A DNA stretch of 64,000 bases from Aquanectria penicillioides (lineage: Eukaryota; Ascomycota; Sordariomycetes; Hypocreales; Nectriaceae): the NCBI GenBank assembly GCA_003415625.1, contig PYIU01000004.1, forward strand, positions 186,001 to 250,000, in the 5' to 3' direction. How positions within the stretch are numbered: the stretch's first letter is position 1; each line of letters begins with the position of its first letter. The notes below the pieces were generated by a model. The model ran no database searches and had not been told where the DNA came from. It saw only the letters and a list, made by a program, of their open reading frames with translations. Shown piece by piece: positions 10,683 to 21,566 of the stretch. The position numbers and the translations under genes are program-made.

Positions 10683-12702
10683 CTAGAGACTTCCCCTACC
10701 ATGCCTGTCAATAATCTGCCGGACGGTGTCCATGGAAACACATGATAATAACTTCGCCTCTTGGATCAATTTTAACGAGCTCTTCATGCTGGGATCTGAT
10801 ATGGTCTTTGAAATCCATTCTTGATGAACAGGGTCATGTGTTTCAATGCCAGCTATTAGCAGCGACCATTGAAACCGCTCCAGTAGTTGGACTGGTCCTG
10901 TTGCCACTGTGTAGTATGCCGCAGAGACCAGTTCACGCAAGGCTGTCTGAACTTCTCTCGGAACTGGATTTTCACCAAAAGGAGAGTTACGACTGCGATA
11001 AAAGTAAATTAGGATGGCGTTGAAAAATGTCACTGCCACCAGCGCCATAAGAGGTGGCGAGGCAGAATGGCGTTCGCAATCTGCAACCAGACTGTGCAAA
11101 AAAGGTTGCTCCTAGAAGTGTCACAGGTTAGCCGCAGTATGTGAGAAATCAGGGTGGTTAAATTCTTACCTCCTGAATTCGTTCAAGATTCCTCTTGATC
11201 CTCACTCTTGCCCCAAAGGTCTGACCTTCAAAGGACTGACTATAGCAATTAATGTCGTGATGGATGGCTATTAGATCGAAGTAAACACTCAAAACCCTCG
11301 AATCGGAAATCTCTGGCAAGTTCGCGGTGCCTAGGCGGCTGGTCTCTTCGTCTGGCCACGGAAATCGCGTGCGGGATAGCCGCCAGATTTGATGTCTCTT
11401 TTCGTGATTCTCACTCACGTAGCTGGCAAAATCACCACCGCAACCGAAGAAGCCGCAAAATCCGTCTCGATCATACAGGTAGGTAAGGATGCGAGAGAGA
11501 AGCACCTGGTCCGAAGTTGGTGTGGTTGGGGATTCAGACAAGCTTGCGTTTCCGCAGAGCTCGTCCAAGCTATAATTTTTGACATAGCCGAGAACTGATA
11601 CGCTCAGTTCGCGTAGCTTTTGCACGCTCAAGGGATTTCGCCTCATCCAAAACATGTACATGTACAAAAAGGAAAGCATCGTTGCGACATGGTCTGGCTG
11701 ACTGAGGGGATCCAAGGCCTGGAGGAAAAGCCGCGAGCCACGCTGAAAATGGGACCAGGATTCCTGGGGGACTTCAAGACCAGTCCCGAGATGAATGGCA
11801 AGTTCGCTATGGGATACAGCAAGTAGGAAGTGAAGAGCCATCGAGTTCTGGAGCGCGCGATCTAGGAAAAGCGAGTGTGCCGATGTTGCTGAGGCCTTGG
11901 TCGACTTTAGCGGCGCAAACACGACACGATGGAAGGACACGGCCTGCAAATCACTGCTGCCAATTGACGGGGCATACTCGGCCCCTACGGAGCTCGCGAA
12001 GAAAAGCGCTGTCGAGGTTGCTGGATAGTGGGCTGTTGGAAACGAATAGAATGGGAACGGAACAGGGAACTGAAGGCTAGTGTGGGGATGCTGTGGTTGA
12101 AGATTCGAATCGGAGCCGAGATAATAGTTGGGATGAGCCAGACCTGGAGTCAAGATGTTGGATTGCCCACTGAGTAGCAGAGGCATGATGCTGTCATGAG
12201 CCAATAGGGCACCTGGAGACTGTATGGTCTCGGCGAAATCAACATTTGCCATGCTGGGTCGATAGTCAAGGTCCACGTGGTGAATTGGTGCGGACGATGC
12301 GGACGTTATGTCTTCAGAAACCATTGCATCAAGTGTGCAGTCACTACTACTCTCTCCAGCTTCCCCCAACGGCTGGCCGCTGAGTCTTGGGAGGATTGCT
12401 TGAGGAGTCCAGCCATGACGATCTTTGATAGGACCCTGCCCACGTCTCCTGTGAGCCAACGAAAGCCGCTGCGAGGCCCATTCGCATTGCAGCTGGAGAC
12501 GGACGCAACGCGCGCATCGAGGACGCTGCTCGTCACACTTCACCCTCTTGCTGATACAAGTGCGGCAGCCTGGAGAAGACACAATCTCATTAATTGTCAC
12601 GCAGCTGATCACTCAACGCGGGGAGCCCTCACCATCTTTCGACCGCCTCCCTCGCTCGACTCGAGGACGCCGGTGAACGGGCGTCCCATTTGCATGGTCC
12701 AT
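10683..12702 (-). CDS. Zn2Cys6 transcription factor of the MFS/esterase module
   Basis: Fungal binuclear-zinc regulator of 632 residues in three exons (12633-12702, 11170-12569, 10683-11111; introns of 63 and 58 nt). The start at ATG 12702 is fixed by an in-frame stop just upstream. Splicing of exon 1 restores RSKDG|CRTC. The six cysteines are at about 25, 28, 35, 42, 45 and 52 with the canonical C-x2-C-x6-C-x6-C-x2-C-x6-C spacing, and the N terminus before them is strongly basic. The middle-homology-like region is degenerate, as in Pro1/UPC2-type factors with a C-terminal fungal TF domain. A C-terminal hydrophobic stretch (PLMALVAVTFFNAILIYFY) could be buried or membrane-associated. It is divergent from the carboxylesterase and upstream of the carrier, which suggests it controls both. 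Confidence 0.92.
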
Positions 12703-13139
12703 GGACGCTCAGCATCTGGACTGGCCCAGACCCAGGCCCACGAAGAGGAACAGGTGTCTTGATTCTCAGCCTGGGACTCGACTCTGGGGCTTGCGAGTGG
12801 ATCGTGTGAGATCCAGGGCACAAGCGTCATGGCGTCTCGTCCTTATCGCAGCGCTCGGTTGCCGACGCTCGTCGATTAATCTGGCCAATCATGAGGCCAA
12901 ACTCAAACTGCCTTCGCCACCCCTTGATTCGGACCCTCAACGGACCAGGTGCTCAGTCGTGAACATGTCCGATAGCCCGCGAGACCCCAGCCGTGGTGCT
13001 TGATAAGTCAATTCTTCTCCGTCATGCTCGTGCTCGCTCTGCCATTCGCAATTGCAGATTTCCGAGTTTTGTTGCGTTTCCCAGGTTGCAGCAACAGCCA
13101 AGACCGGATCGCAGCACAGGTATCATTATCAGCTTCAGC
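12703..13139. promoter_or_regulatory. Divergent promoter of regulator and carboxylesterase
   Basis: A 437-bp gap between two start codons facing away from each other. It holds a CGG-N3-CCG inverted repeat (12856-12864), a typical Zn2Cys6 half-site arrangement, and four bases later the shared 24-bp element (12868-12891), which includes a CCAAT box. The arrangement fits autoregulation plus co-control of the esterase. Confidence 0.6.
12868..12891 (+). promoter_or_regulatory. Shared 24-bp promoter element, copy 2
   Basis: Identical to copy 1 (10185-10208, opposite strand). It has the same orientation relative to the esterase start (249 bases downstream) as copy 1 has to the carrier start (285 bases). 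Cores are GATTAATC and CCAATCA. Confidence 0.75.
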
Positions 13140-14883
13140 ATGGGGAACTCAATCTCTTACACCGCGTCCGAGTGCCGTGCCGTCCTCCCAGGCAAGTCTG
13201 GAACCATCACGGGCCTCCAGTTCGACTCCAAGTCGCGCAGATTTGCGGGCGTTCCTTATGCCAAGCCTCCGGTTGGCGACTTGAGGTGGCGCAAACCTCA
13301 ACCTTTCCCTACCACTTACAGCTACTCAGCACCTGACGGCACTCCTTACGACGCTACAACGTTTGGGCCGGTGTGCCCTCAAGCAAACTACTCCAAGACT
13401 GTCAGCGAGCATGTTCCCAAGCACACATACGATGAAGACTGCCTTCGTCTCAACATCTGGACACCTGTTCCTGACCCTCAGGATCCTGACCAGAAATGGC
13501 CAGTCATGGTCTGGTTTCACGGCGGATGGTTCCAAGTCGGTGATCCCAGCCAAGAGGAGAGTATGGACCCCACGGAGCTCATCTCCACGGGAAATCTCCA
13601 GGCGGTATTTGTTGCAGTGGGTTACAGGCTCAACATCTTTGGCTTCTTAGCGGGGCGCGCCTTGCTGGATGAATCCAATGGAACAGCCGTGGGGAACTAC
13701 GGGCTCTGGGATCAGTGTCTCGCCATGGACTGGGTGCATAAAAACATCGCTGCCTTTGGCGGTGACCCAGAGAACATGATACTGTCCGGGCGCAGTGCTG
13801 GAGCATATTCAGTGCTGGCCCAAACGCTGTACGACTTCCGGTCTGGGTCAGGAAGCGACAATTTCCGATCTCTAGTCATGTATTCAAATGCAATTCCAAC
13901 CCAGCCTAAAACTACAGAGGAGTGTGAGCCGCAGTTTGAAGAAGTCTGCGAGTATTTTGGTGTGCCGCCAGATCTGAGCGGGTCTGAAAAATTAGGCCGA
14001 CTCCGCGAGATCAGCGCCAAGGACCTATGCGCAGGAATTATGAATTTAAAGAACCATACCTTCCGCCCTGTTACAGATGGTTTATTCATCCATCCAGGAA
14101 TATTTGACTTCTATCGCAATGGTTCCTTTGCCGCCGAGTTTAAGAGACGCAAGCTGCGATTGTTCATCGGCGAGGTTCTCAATGAGGATACCCTCTATGC
14201 TGTGACAAATGGGCCAGATGCAAATCTCCAGTCGCTACAACTGCAAATCTCCAACTACTATCCTCCTTCAACAACTTCGCGTCTTCTGCAGCACTATGGT
14301 GTGCCCAACTCGGAAGAAAAGAAGGATTGGGAGAGATTGTTTGGCAGTATCGTTGCGGATGGCCAAGTAAGAGCGCCATCCCGATACCTGGTGAAAAACC
14401 TGGTAGAGAATGGAGTTGACATGGCTCATGTTTGGCGATATCTTATCGCATATCGTCTCTCATTCATCACGACCAAGGTTGCTCCAGCCTCGTTTGGAGT
14501 CAGCCACGCGATGGATCGACCAATTTGGAAGTAAGTTGCTTCATCCATCCTCACCAACTAATCTCGGAGCTTTAGGTAGTCTCTGTGGCTGCTTCTTTTA
14601 TCCCGAGTAAACGATAATTTCGAGCTATGCTAATATTTGAAACAGCTATTCTATTACCCACGGACCGACGGAAAACGAACGAGAATTAATGACGGACTGG
14701 ATACGTAACCTGCGAGCGTTTGTACATAATGAAGAGGACTATGATTACGGTACTACCGAAGTGGATGAATACAAGGTAATGACAGCGGGAGGTGAAATAA
14801 AGGTTCAGAAGGACGGGAGATGGGTGGAGCTGTTGGATGTGATGGACTTGTTCTCCGGATCTCGCAAAGGCCCGAGTTTATAG
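13140..14883 (+). CDS. Carboxylesterase type B (alpha/beta hydrolase)
   Basis: Type-B carboxylesterase/lipase of 542 residues, exons 13140-14530 and 14646-14883 with a 115-nt intron. The start chosen is MGNSISYTASE; an in-frame upstream ATG (12993) would add about 49 residues with no domain. It shows FAGVPYAKPPVGDLRW near residues 35-50, EDCLRLNIW near 99, the oxyanion FHGGW near 126-130, the nucleophile elbow SGRSAG (Ser about 219), GEVLNED carrying the probable acid, and GVSHAMDRP carrying the catalytic His. Members hydrolyse carboxyl esters, and some hydrolyse amides or carbamates. No signal peptide is obvious at this start, so it is probably intracellular. That fits a role acting on what the neighbouring carrier imports. 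Confidence 0.93.
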
Positions 14884-15342
14884 TTGGGCCGCTTGCCTGA
14901 TCATCAAAGATGCACAGTAAATACTTCGAAATTAGTTATAATAGGTCTTGTAAAATAGAAAGAAGCAATGAATAAACACCACATTGATAGACTTCGTACC
15001 TGGTTATATAAATGAATCATGGGTCGGAAGCTCAAAACGCTCCAAACAGCATTTGCCAATTGATCCTCTACAGTACGAACCTGGGCAATGGCAATTATAT
15101 AAATGGGCCCATGGCATTGAATTTTCAAGATAAACCGAAAACAAAACATCAGCGGTGGAATTTATTGGCACTTTGAAACACAGTTTATTGATCAACCTTG
15201 GCACTACCCCTCACTGAATCACCCTTGACCAGAATACAACCGACGAAACACAACAGATTATTCCCCGATATAGATTTTATTATTGACTCTCAAGGTTCGA
15301 AAGATGCTGAATCTAATCGATGGGCCCCATTCTGATGCCATT
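14884..15342. other. Intergenic between convergent genes
   Basis: AT-rich 3' flanks of the esterase and the Egh16-like gene. I see no gene. Confidence 0.5.
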
Positions 15343-16026
15343 CTAAGCTGCGAACCTTTTGGCAGCGCGCTTGGCAGCGGCCGGAGCTGTCGCATTGCCG
15401 GCAGCTCCCTGTCCTCCAGCCATCTGAACGGGAACAACACCGCCGAAGGGACCTGCCCGAGCGGGGTTTTGGCATCGTACAAGGCATACATTATCTTGTC
15501 CAGCGACAGTACCAGTACAAGTCTGGTCAGCTGGGATAGCAGCGACCAAGGGGAAGTCCTGGGCCTCGCCATCTCGGTTTCGGCCGCGTTCGTTGCCGGC
15601 AACGTTCTGAGTGACCTGAATATCTGTCCAGCTCGCCGCAGTTCCGTCATCATTTATCATGCAAGTGTATGGTCCAGCACCATCGCTGTTGACCTGGTGA
15701 AGAGTCATGGTGAGTTCGCCTCCAGGGCTAACTTGCGGAAGGCTGTCTCCCGTCTCAGCAAGAATCGCTGAGGTGCCGCTCTCAACATCATTATCGCCGG
15801 CACCGACAGTTTCACCGACGGTATCTTGAGCATCGCCTCGGAACCGTGTCGCGTCTTGCTGGAAGGGATTGCGGCGCGTTCCATCTCGTGGGGTGGTGGT
15901 GTCCACGCCAAGAGCCATGCCAGAACCACCGGCATCGCCAACTGCGTTGGTGATGACGCTGTGGCCTGCAACAAGCTGGCCAACAAGCACAACAGTGGTG
16001 GCGAGGATAGCCTTTACGGAGAGCAT
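15343..16026 (-). CDS. Egh16/GAS1-type secreted appressorium-associated protein
   Basis: A 227-residue intronless protein of the Egh16 family, which includes the Magnaporthe GAS1/GAS2 (MAS) proteins. A signal peptide is clear ([21 protein letters not shown]), followed by [20 protein letters not shown]. Family features follow: [10 protein letters not shown], a glycine/aspartate-rich middle, [16 protein letters not shown], and a C-terminal cysteine cluster ([18 protein letters not shown]). The tail is alanine- and lysine-rich. In plant and insect pathogens members are expressed during appressorium formation and host penetration, but their biochemical role is unsettled and saprotrophs also carry them. 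Its presence therefore does not prove a pathogenic lifestyle. Confidence 0.9.
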   Translation of the reverse strand: MLSVKAILATTVVLVGQLVAGHSVITNAVGDAGGSGMALGVDTTTPRDGTRRNPFQQDATRFRGDAQDTVGETVGAGDNDVESGTSAILAETGDSLPQVSPGGELTMTLHQVNSDGAGPYTCMINDDGTAASWTDIQVTQNVAGNERGRNRDGEAQDFPLVAAIPADQTCTGTVAGQDNVCLVRCQNPARAGPFGGVVPVQMAGGQGAAGNATAPAAAKRAAKRFAA

Positions 16027-18467
16027 CTTGATGGATTTGTGATCTCGTTTGAGTTGATAGAATTTTGATAGAGCAGCGGCTAAACAGAAACCAGTCTGAA
16101 TCCGCCGGGGAAATTTGAAAAGAAGAGAGAAAAAAAGGTTAAAAAGAGACTTAAAAAGAAGTAAAGTAGAAAGGTAGATTAGAAGTGTTTTCGTACTGAA
16201 TTAGTTGATTGCTGCTGAAGAAAAAGACCTGTTGTTGTCAACTGGATGAAGCTCATTTATAACTATGAGTTTGTCTTGTCAACAGCCTCATGATCCAACC
16301 CAGCCTTAACGGCATTTCCAATGAGCCAAGACGGAATGCGAGAACCCGAAACCTCATTGAAGCATCCATGAGCCGCAAGAGGGAGCCCAGAGTCTTTTTC
16401 GAATAAGTCTATAAAGTCCCCGTGAAGCTGTCACCGGCGGGAGGCGATAGCTTTCCAGAGCACCGCCGTTTTTTGAGGGAGGTTTCAAATATTGTTTGGG
16501 ACCTGGTGAGCCAATCGCATCACCATGGTCTCCAATTAGTGTCTGTGCCCGCACCTCCTGCAGTCCGGATTTTGTCCATTCCGAACAAATAGGCACCTTG
16601 TGGACTGAGCACTTCCGCATTGGGAGTAATGAAACGGAGGCGTCCCACCAAACTGCTGTGATGTTCAACAGTGTGAGGCTGTGCAAACCGCCTTGGGGCG
16701 TACATCTTATATCTGCCAATGTTTATCAGATTTCAAATCACCGATCACTACTCGCCTAGGATTTCCGGCATCTTCCTTCTTTAATCCTACTGGTCTCCAG
16801 TACTTCGCTGTCACGCCCCCTGCATGCACACAACCATTCTTGCACATCGCTTCGATCAATCCCACCCCTGCCTGTTTCACAGAGTTTATAAATGGGTTTA
16901 GAGAGGAAACTGTTTGAATTTACCCGTCAAATGCTGAATTGTCTGGAACACTGAAAGTGACAGTGAATGGACCATGTGATGGAATCAACTGTCTGTGCCC
17001 AACGATGCTCATAGAGCGCCAGGGAACCAATAGAATGGACTCCGGGAATGTTCAACGGCTCCTTCCGAGCCCGTCACAATCAGGCCCCGTACTTGCAGAA
17101 CCCCCATCCACGGCGATGCTCCCACCAAAGGAGTTTGTTCACATTCAAGGCCTGTAACTGATGTGGCCAAGTCAGTTGAGCCACTGATGATACATCGCCT
17201 ACAGAATAAAAGGAGCCGACTCATAGGCCATGTGGCGTGAAAGTGGCACATCTGAGCCCGTGGAATCAGCTGTCTGAAGGGCGAGCATATTTTTGCATTA
17301 GTTGCTTGAATAATACTGCATTTCGAATTGGCTCTCTCTGGTCAGAATATTTTAATTGGTTGACTAGCCCAAAAGCTCTAGAACTCGACATTGACAAGCA
17401 ATCCTTGCTCTCTTGTTATATTAAAAGCTACGGTGATGTTGCGATTTTCTTTGATGTAATAAATTGCCTCCAAGCATAGATGTGTAGGGTAACAACTTTC
17501 TAGCCTAACTGACCCTCGTCCTCGTGTCAATTCTGCATGGTTCAGATGCTTTATTTAATCACTGAGTCCCTTGCATTCCTATAGCATTGAAGGAATTGTT
17601 GATTTAAATTGCGTATTCACCTTCGAACCTAGTTCATTTTGAATGTTGAGGAAGTCACATTCATTTGTTTCAATATCTCAGACCTCGACATGAAGGCGTT
17701 TGTGTCCGAGAATTTGCGACTTACCTTTAAACAGTCATGTATCCACGACCAGGCACTGCTAGCCGTGCCCTCAAGGTCTTCTGTATCATTGCTGAGAACC
17801 AGAAGAGGCGCATTGTATGAAATTGTACAACTTTCTGTTCAAAACTGGACGCGAATGTTACGGTTGGCAAGAGACACAACTCACCCCAGTAATTGTGAAA
17901 TGCTAGTGATTTTCGTGATTCATCCGGACTCGGAACAACCAATGGCCATCAAACACCAAGAAGCTGGGCACTGCATGCACGGCCACCCAACCTCGCAAGG
18001 ACCGGCCTCATGCAAACATGTGTGATCAACCAACACATCTCTCCACTCAGCTGCTGGTAACACAGCCCGAAGTCATAAGGCCATACAGCCCACTTTTCTT
18101 CACTCTAAATCTGTCTGGGGCGCAGTAAATGCCAGCTCAGACTGCCATGAAGGGCTATGGTTTGTGTTGTAGTTGGAGCATGAGACGGTCGGCCTCCTTG
18201 TCTCAATCTCTGCGATTCTACCTGCTTCTAGTCGAAATGATTATTGATTTTTCAGATCATATCAATGAAGATAGAATCCAGACAGACCATAATATGATAG
18301 CCAATATTTCTGTAAGCAATATTAAAATGCCGCGGCTATTTCCTTTAACTCTTGCTACAATGCAATAACAGCCACATCATCCTTCGCCCAGCACAAGTCA
18401 AGTTTCCTATTAAGAGCTTCCATCCGCTAGCTCTCGTTAATCTGTTAGCCCTGGCGAATGATGTTTC
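16027..18467. other. Gene-free stretch
   Basis: About 2.4 kb. A purine-rich leader lies at 16115-16180 and a TATAA-like motif near 16256, probably belonging to the Egh16-like gene. The longest frames (16354-16719 minus, 17639-18025 plus) have no recognisable domain and lack neighbouring exons that would extend them. Confidence 0.45.
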
Positions 18468-19436
18468 CTATGCTTTCAAGAAATTCGAAACGTGGTCAAT
18501 ATACGTGGATGGGTCCTCCAGGTGAACCAAATGCGATCCTCCTTCCAGTATAACCCACTTCACATCCTTGAGGCCTTTGACTATTGGCTCGATGGTAGCT
18601 TTAGTTGCAGCGTCACGGTCTCCGCTGAGGATCAAAACGGGAACATGAATGCCCGTGCTGTATTGAGAGACATCGTGGTCTTAACATGTTAGTGAATTTC
18701 CCGAATGCGACTTCAATCTCGCTAATTACTTACCTAACATGCTGCCAGCGAATACTAAATCAGTTGGGCCGTTTGTTGTTATTACAACGGTATCGTCTTT
18801 CTCGAGCCAGTTCAACGAATCCTGCAAAGCAGATGGAAATGGCTCTTCCATCAAAGTGGTTTTCTTATCCAAAACAAAGAGGGTCTCTCTGTCATCCACG
18901 CCCTTTGAATTCTCGAGTTTCTCTCGAATATCGACTGGCAACTCTCTTAAGAATTCCCAGCATGCTTCCTTCCATAGCCGAATACTTGCTGGGCCGCTAC
19001 CAAGAACCAGCCTGTGCATTCCTTTTGGTTGGTAGTGGCCCGTATAATTTACAGCCAACATAGCGCCCCAGCTGTGGCCGTAGAGATCGAAATCATCGTC
19101 GACCTCAAGCTTTGCCAGGAGGTTCTTCAGCTCATCTACAAACAAAGACGCTACCCAGAATGAGTTGTCGAGCCGTTTTTCTCGCAGATGCGTGCTTGCG
19201 CCGTTTCCAATCTGATCGTAGTAAATGACAGGTCGAGATGTCATAGCTGCGAAGAGATCAAAAGTTGGAGTCAGGTAATGATGAGTATAGCCTGGGCCTC
19301 CATGTAATACCACAAGCGGCCGGTTCCCATTCTTCAGATCTCCCACGATTCTGTACCATGTTTTTGCGCTAACGTTTGGAGGTAGAGTCTCATGGTGGAA
19401 CGGGACGTATCCTTCTGAGATCGAGGGTGTAGACAT
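18468..19436 (-). CDS. Proline iminopeptidase-family alpha/beta hydrolase
   Basis: A 304-residue S33-family hydrolase, exons 18734-19436 and 18468-18679 with a 54-nt intron. The oxyanion motif HGGPG is at residues 45-49, YYDQIGNGAST follows, and the nucleophile elbow is GHSWG (Ser about 122). The second exon supplies the acid (ILSGDRD) and the histidine (EGGSHLVHLEDP). Members remove N-terminal proline or hydrolyse L-amino-acid amides in the cytosol; several fungal relatives sit in peptide-metabolite clusters, but none is visible here. The length is typical, there is no signal peptide, and the frame is intact. Confidence 0.92.
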
Positions 19437-20014
19437 TCTTCAAGGAGTCTTTCGTTTCACAGACCCAAGATCAGTTTGGAGCTTTGACAAAAGAAACTTT
19501 ACAGTGAAAGAATTTGAAACCGTTGACGTGACTTTTCACGTTTTATACTCAGGTTCCTCTTGGGCACAGGCGCAGCGGGGTTCGGGTAAATAGCGCCGAA
19601 ACGTATCTTAGCAATTTGCTTGATTCGGCCACTTAGCGACCTTATCCTTTCCAGGCTCTCGACGTCACCAACCTCAGTTCACATCTGTCGCCCCACCAAA
19701 GCCGTTCGTGGTTGGCTCATCTATGAATCACCGGTACAAGTACGGAGCTTTTGGCTTTTCAGTAGGGCATGGTCGACTTGAGAAAAAGGTCATTTTCATG
19801 CTATGGTAGACGGTGAGAATTGCCGAGACTCGTGTATAGAACGGCCGGATACTCTTGAACTTGATCTCCAATACTGCATCTGAGCAAGACTTTGCCATTG
19901 ACGACACGTTTATTGAATGTTTTTTACATCATACTAGTGGAGAGATCCCTTTCCAGAACCTTAGTCTAGCCCTCAGTCTAACCCACACATCCTATTGGAT
20001 CATGGGTCATAAAC
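19437..20014. other. Intergenic
   Basis: Promoter of the iminopeptidase-like gene and 3' flank of the next hydrolase. I see no gene. Confidence 0.5.
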
Positions 20015-20989
20015 TTATTTCTCCTCAACCTTTCCAAGCTCCTCCAGCTCATTCAGGGCGTTGCAAGCCTCTACCCATGCGTTGTCTCCATCGCACAGTT
20101 GGCTTCTCAGATATGCCCATGTCATCCTCTGCACAGCTGCCAAACGCTCAGGGCTCTCATCCAGAGTTTCGCACGCATCCCAGCCGCTAATTCCTCCAAA
20201 TCCGTGATGGCCTCCCTTGACCTTGAATGAAGCTTTGGACCCCGGGGCACACATGTATGGGTCCGCGTGCCAATCTGCGCCCCTGACCGTAAGGTGGGGG
20301 CTTACATCTTCATCTCCCCAGACAACAAGTGTCGGTGTCTGCATGTTGCTAAAATCAGCACCGTAAAAGGGCACGAGGCTGTGACCAGCCTCCGAGATGT
20401 CAACACCACCCTTTCCAGTGCCACCGAGAATAACCCCAGCCTTGATCCGCTTTTCCACGTGCTCTGTCTTGGTTCCATCTCGAGGGTCCGTATTTACTGC
20501 CCCTAGAAGCATACTGGCCGTCAGACCGCCAAGAGAGTGACCTGCAACAGCTACCTTGGCCCTGTCGAGTCGGCCCTTGAGCAGAGGAACCGCAGCCTCA
20601 ATAATATCGAGATTGTCGAGAATTCGAGTCATATCCTTGACACGAGACTCGAGAAACAGTTCTCTAATATTCTCAGCATTCAAGGGAATGTCAAGAGATT
20701 TGGAGCTCAAGTGGGTTGGTTGGATAACTGCGAAGCCGTGGCCAGCCCAGAAGTCGGCGAGTGGCCCATAACCCTCATGAGACGAGAGCCAGTTGCTTCG
20801 ACCGTGTCCGTGAGAGAGAAGAATGATTGGAAGAGAATCACCCAATGCAGGGACGGAAATGCGCATTTGCAGATCAACGCTGCGATCAGGGCAACTAACG
20901 ACAACAGGGCTGAAGGAGTATACTGGAGTTGGGGAGCTGGTGGGGATCTTGGCGGCAGAACCGATGAGGGCATGACTGGGGAAAATCAT
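20015..20989 (-). CDS. Alpha/beta hydrolase, predicted dienelactone/PAF-acetylhydrolase-like
   Basis: A 324-residue single-exon hydrolase with an alpha/beta fold. An N-terminal strand pair leads to LPIILLSHGHGRSN, with HGHG as the oxyanion region near 60-63. The nucleophile elbow VAVAGHSLGG has Ser at about 152. An acid-bearing strand reads TLVVWGDEDVSPH, and KGGHHGFGG probably supplies the histidine. The arrangement matches the predicted dienelactone hydrolase group (COG4188), related to platelet-activating-factor acetylhydrolases and chlorophyllase-type enzymes. The substrate cannot be told. There is no signal peptide. Confidence 0.85.
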   Translation of the reverse strand: MIFPSHALIGSAAKIPTSSPTPVYSFSPVVVSCPDRSVDLQMRISVPALGDSLPIILLSHGHGRSNWLSSHEGYGPLADFWAGHGFAVIQPTHLSSKSLDIPLNAENIRELFLESRVKDMTRILDNLDIIEAAVPLLKGRLDRAKVAVAGHSLGGLTASMLLGAVNTDPRDGTKTEHVEKRIKAGVILGGTGKGGVDISEAGHSLVPFYGADFSNMQTPTLVVWGDEDVSPHLTVRGADWHADPYMCAPGSKASFKVKGGHHGFGGISGWDACETLDESPERLAAVQRMTWAYLRSQLCDGDNAWVEACNALNELEELGKVEEK

Positions 20990-21566
20990 GTCGTTTGAAT
21001 TATAATGCTGAGGTTTCTAGATGATTTAGATGGTATGGCTTATCTTGATTTGAGTGAATATCTCACAATCAAGTGAGGACAGATCGTCCCAGCTTTATAC
21101 ATAAATCGGCTTGCTCTAGAGACTTGACGATATTTGATCTGAGCGAATGCGAGAGTGTTTACCCAAACAGGCTTAGCGCAGTCGCTCCACACAACATCCG
21201 TCTTGTGGGCAATGATTTGCTATTAATGTCACTCACGGGACATTCAGGCGGAGATAAAATATCCAGTGTCCGGTGTGTTATGTCCTAATTCCGGCTAAAG
21301 CATGTCGTTTGTGCAAGGAATCGCAGAGCGCACTTTTGTCGGAAAAGAAGATACTTCCACGACCGGATGGCATTACTGAGACCTTGAGTGGTGTCAGCCT
21401 AGATGAAAACCTCGTACTTCAAGACCGAGGAGACAGAGACGACTTTCCACTGAGCATCATGCGTAAATTGCATCGGCCGACTGATTCAGTACGCTCTCTG
21501 ATCCCAGGCAAATACCGTCCATCATCTCTCCGACATGAGTAATTCACCATGCTACTATCTAACCAA
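20990..21566. other. Intergenic
   Basis: Promoter of the alpha/beta hydrolase and 3' flank of the orphan gene. I see no gene. Confidence 0.5.

Noticed and set aside
12993..13139. Longer N terminus for the carboxylesterase
   Set aside because: It adds a basic stretch with no signal peptide or domain; the conserved part starts after MGNS at 13140.
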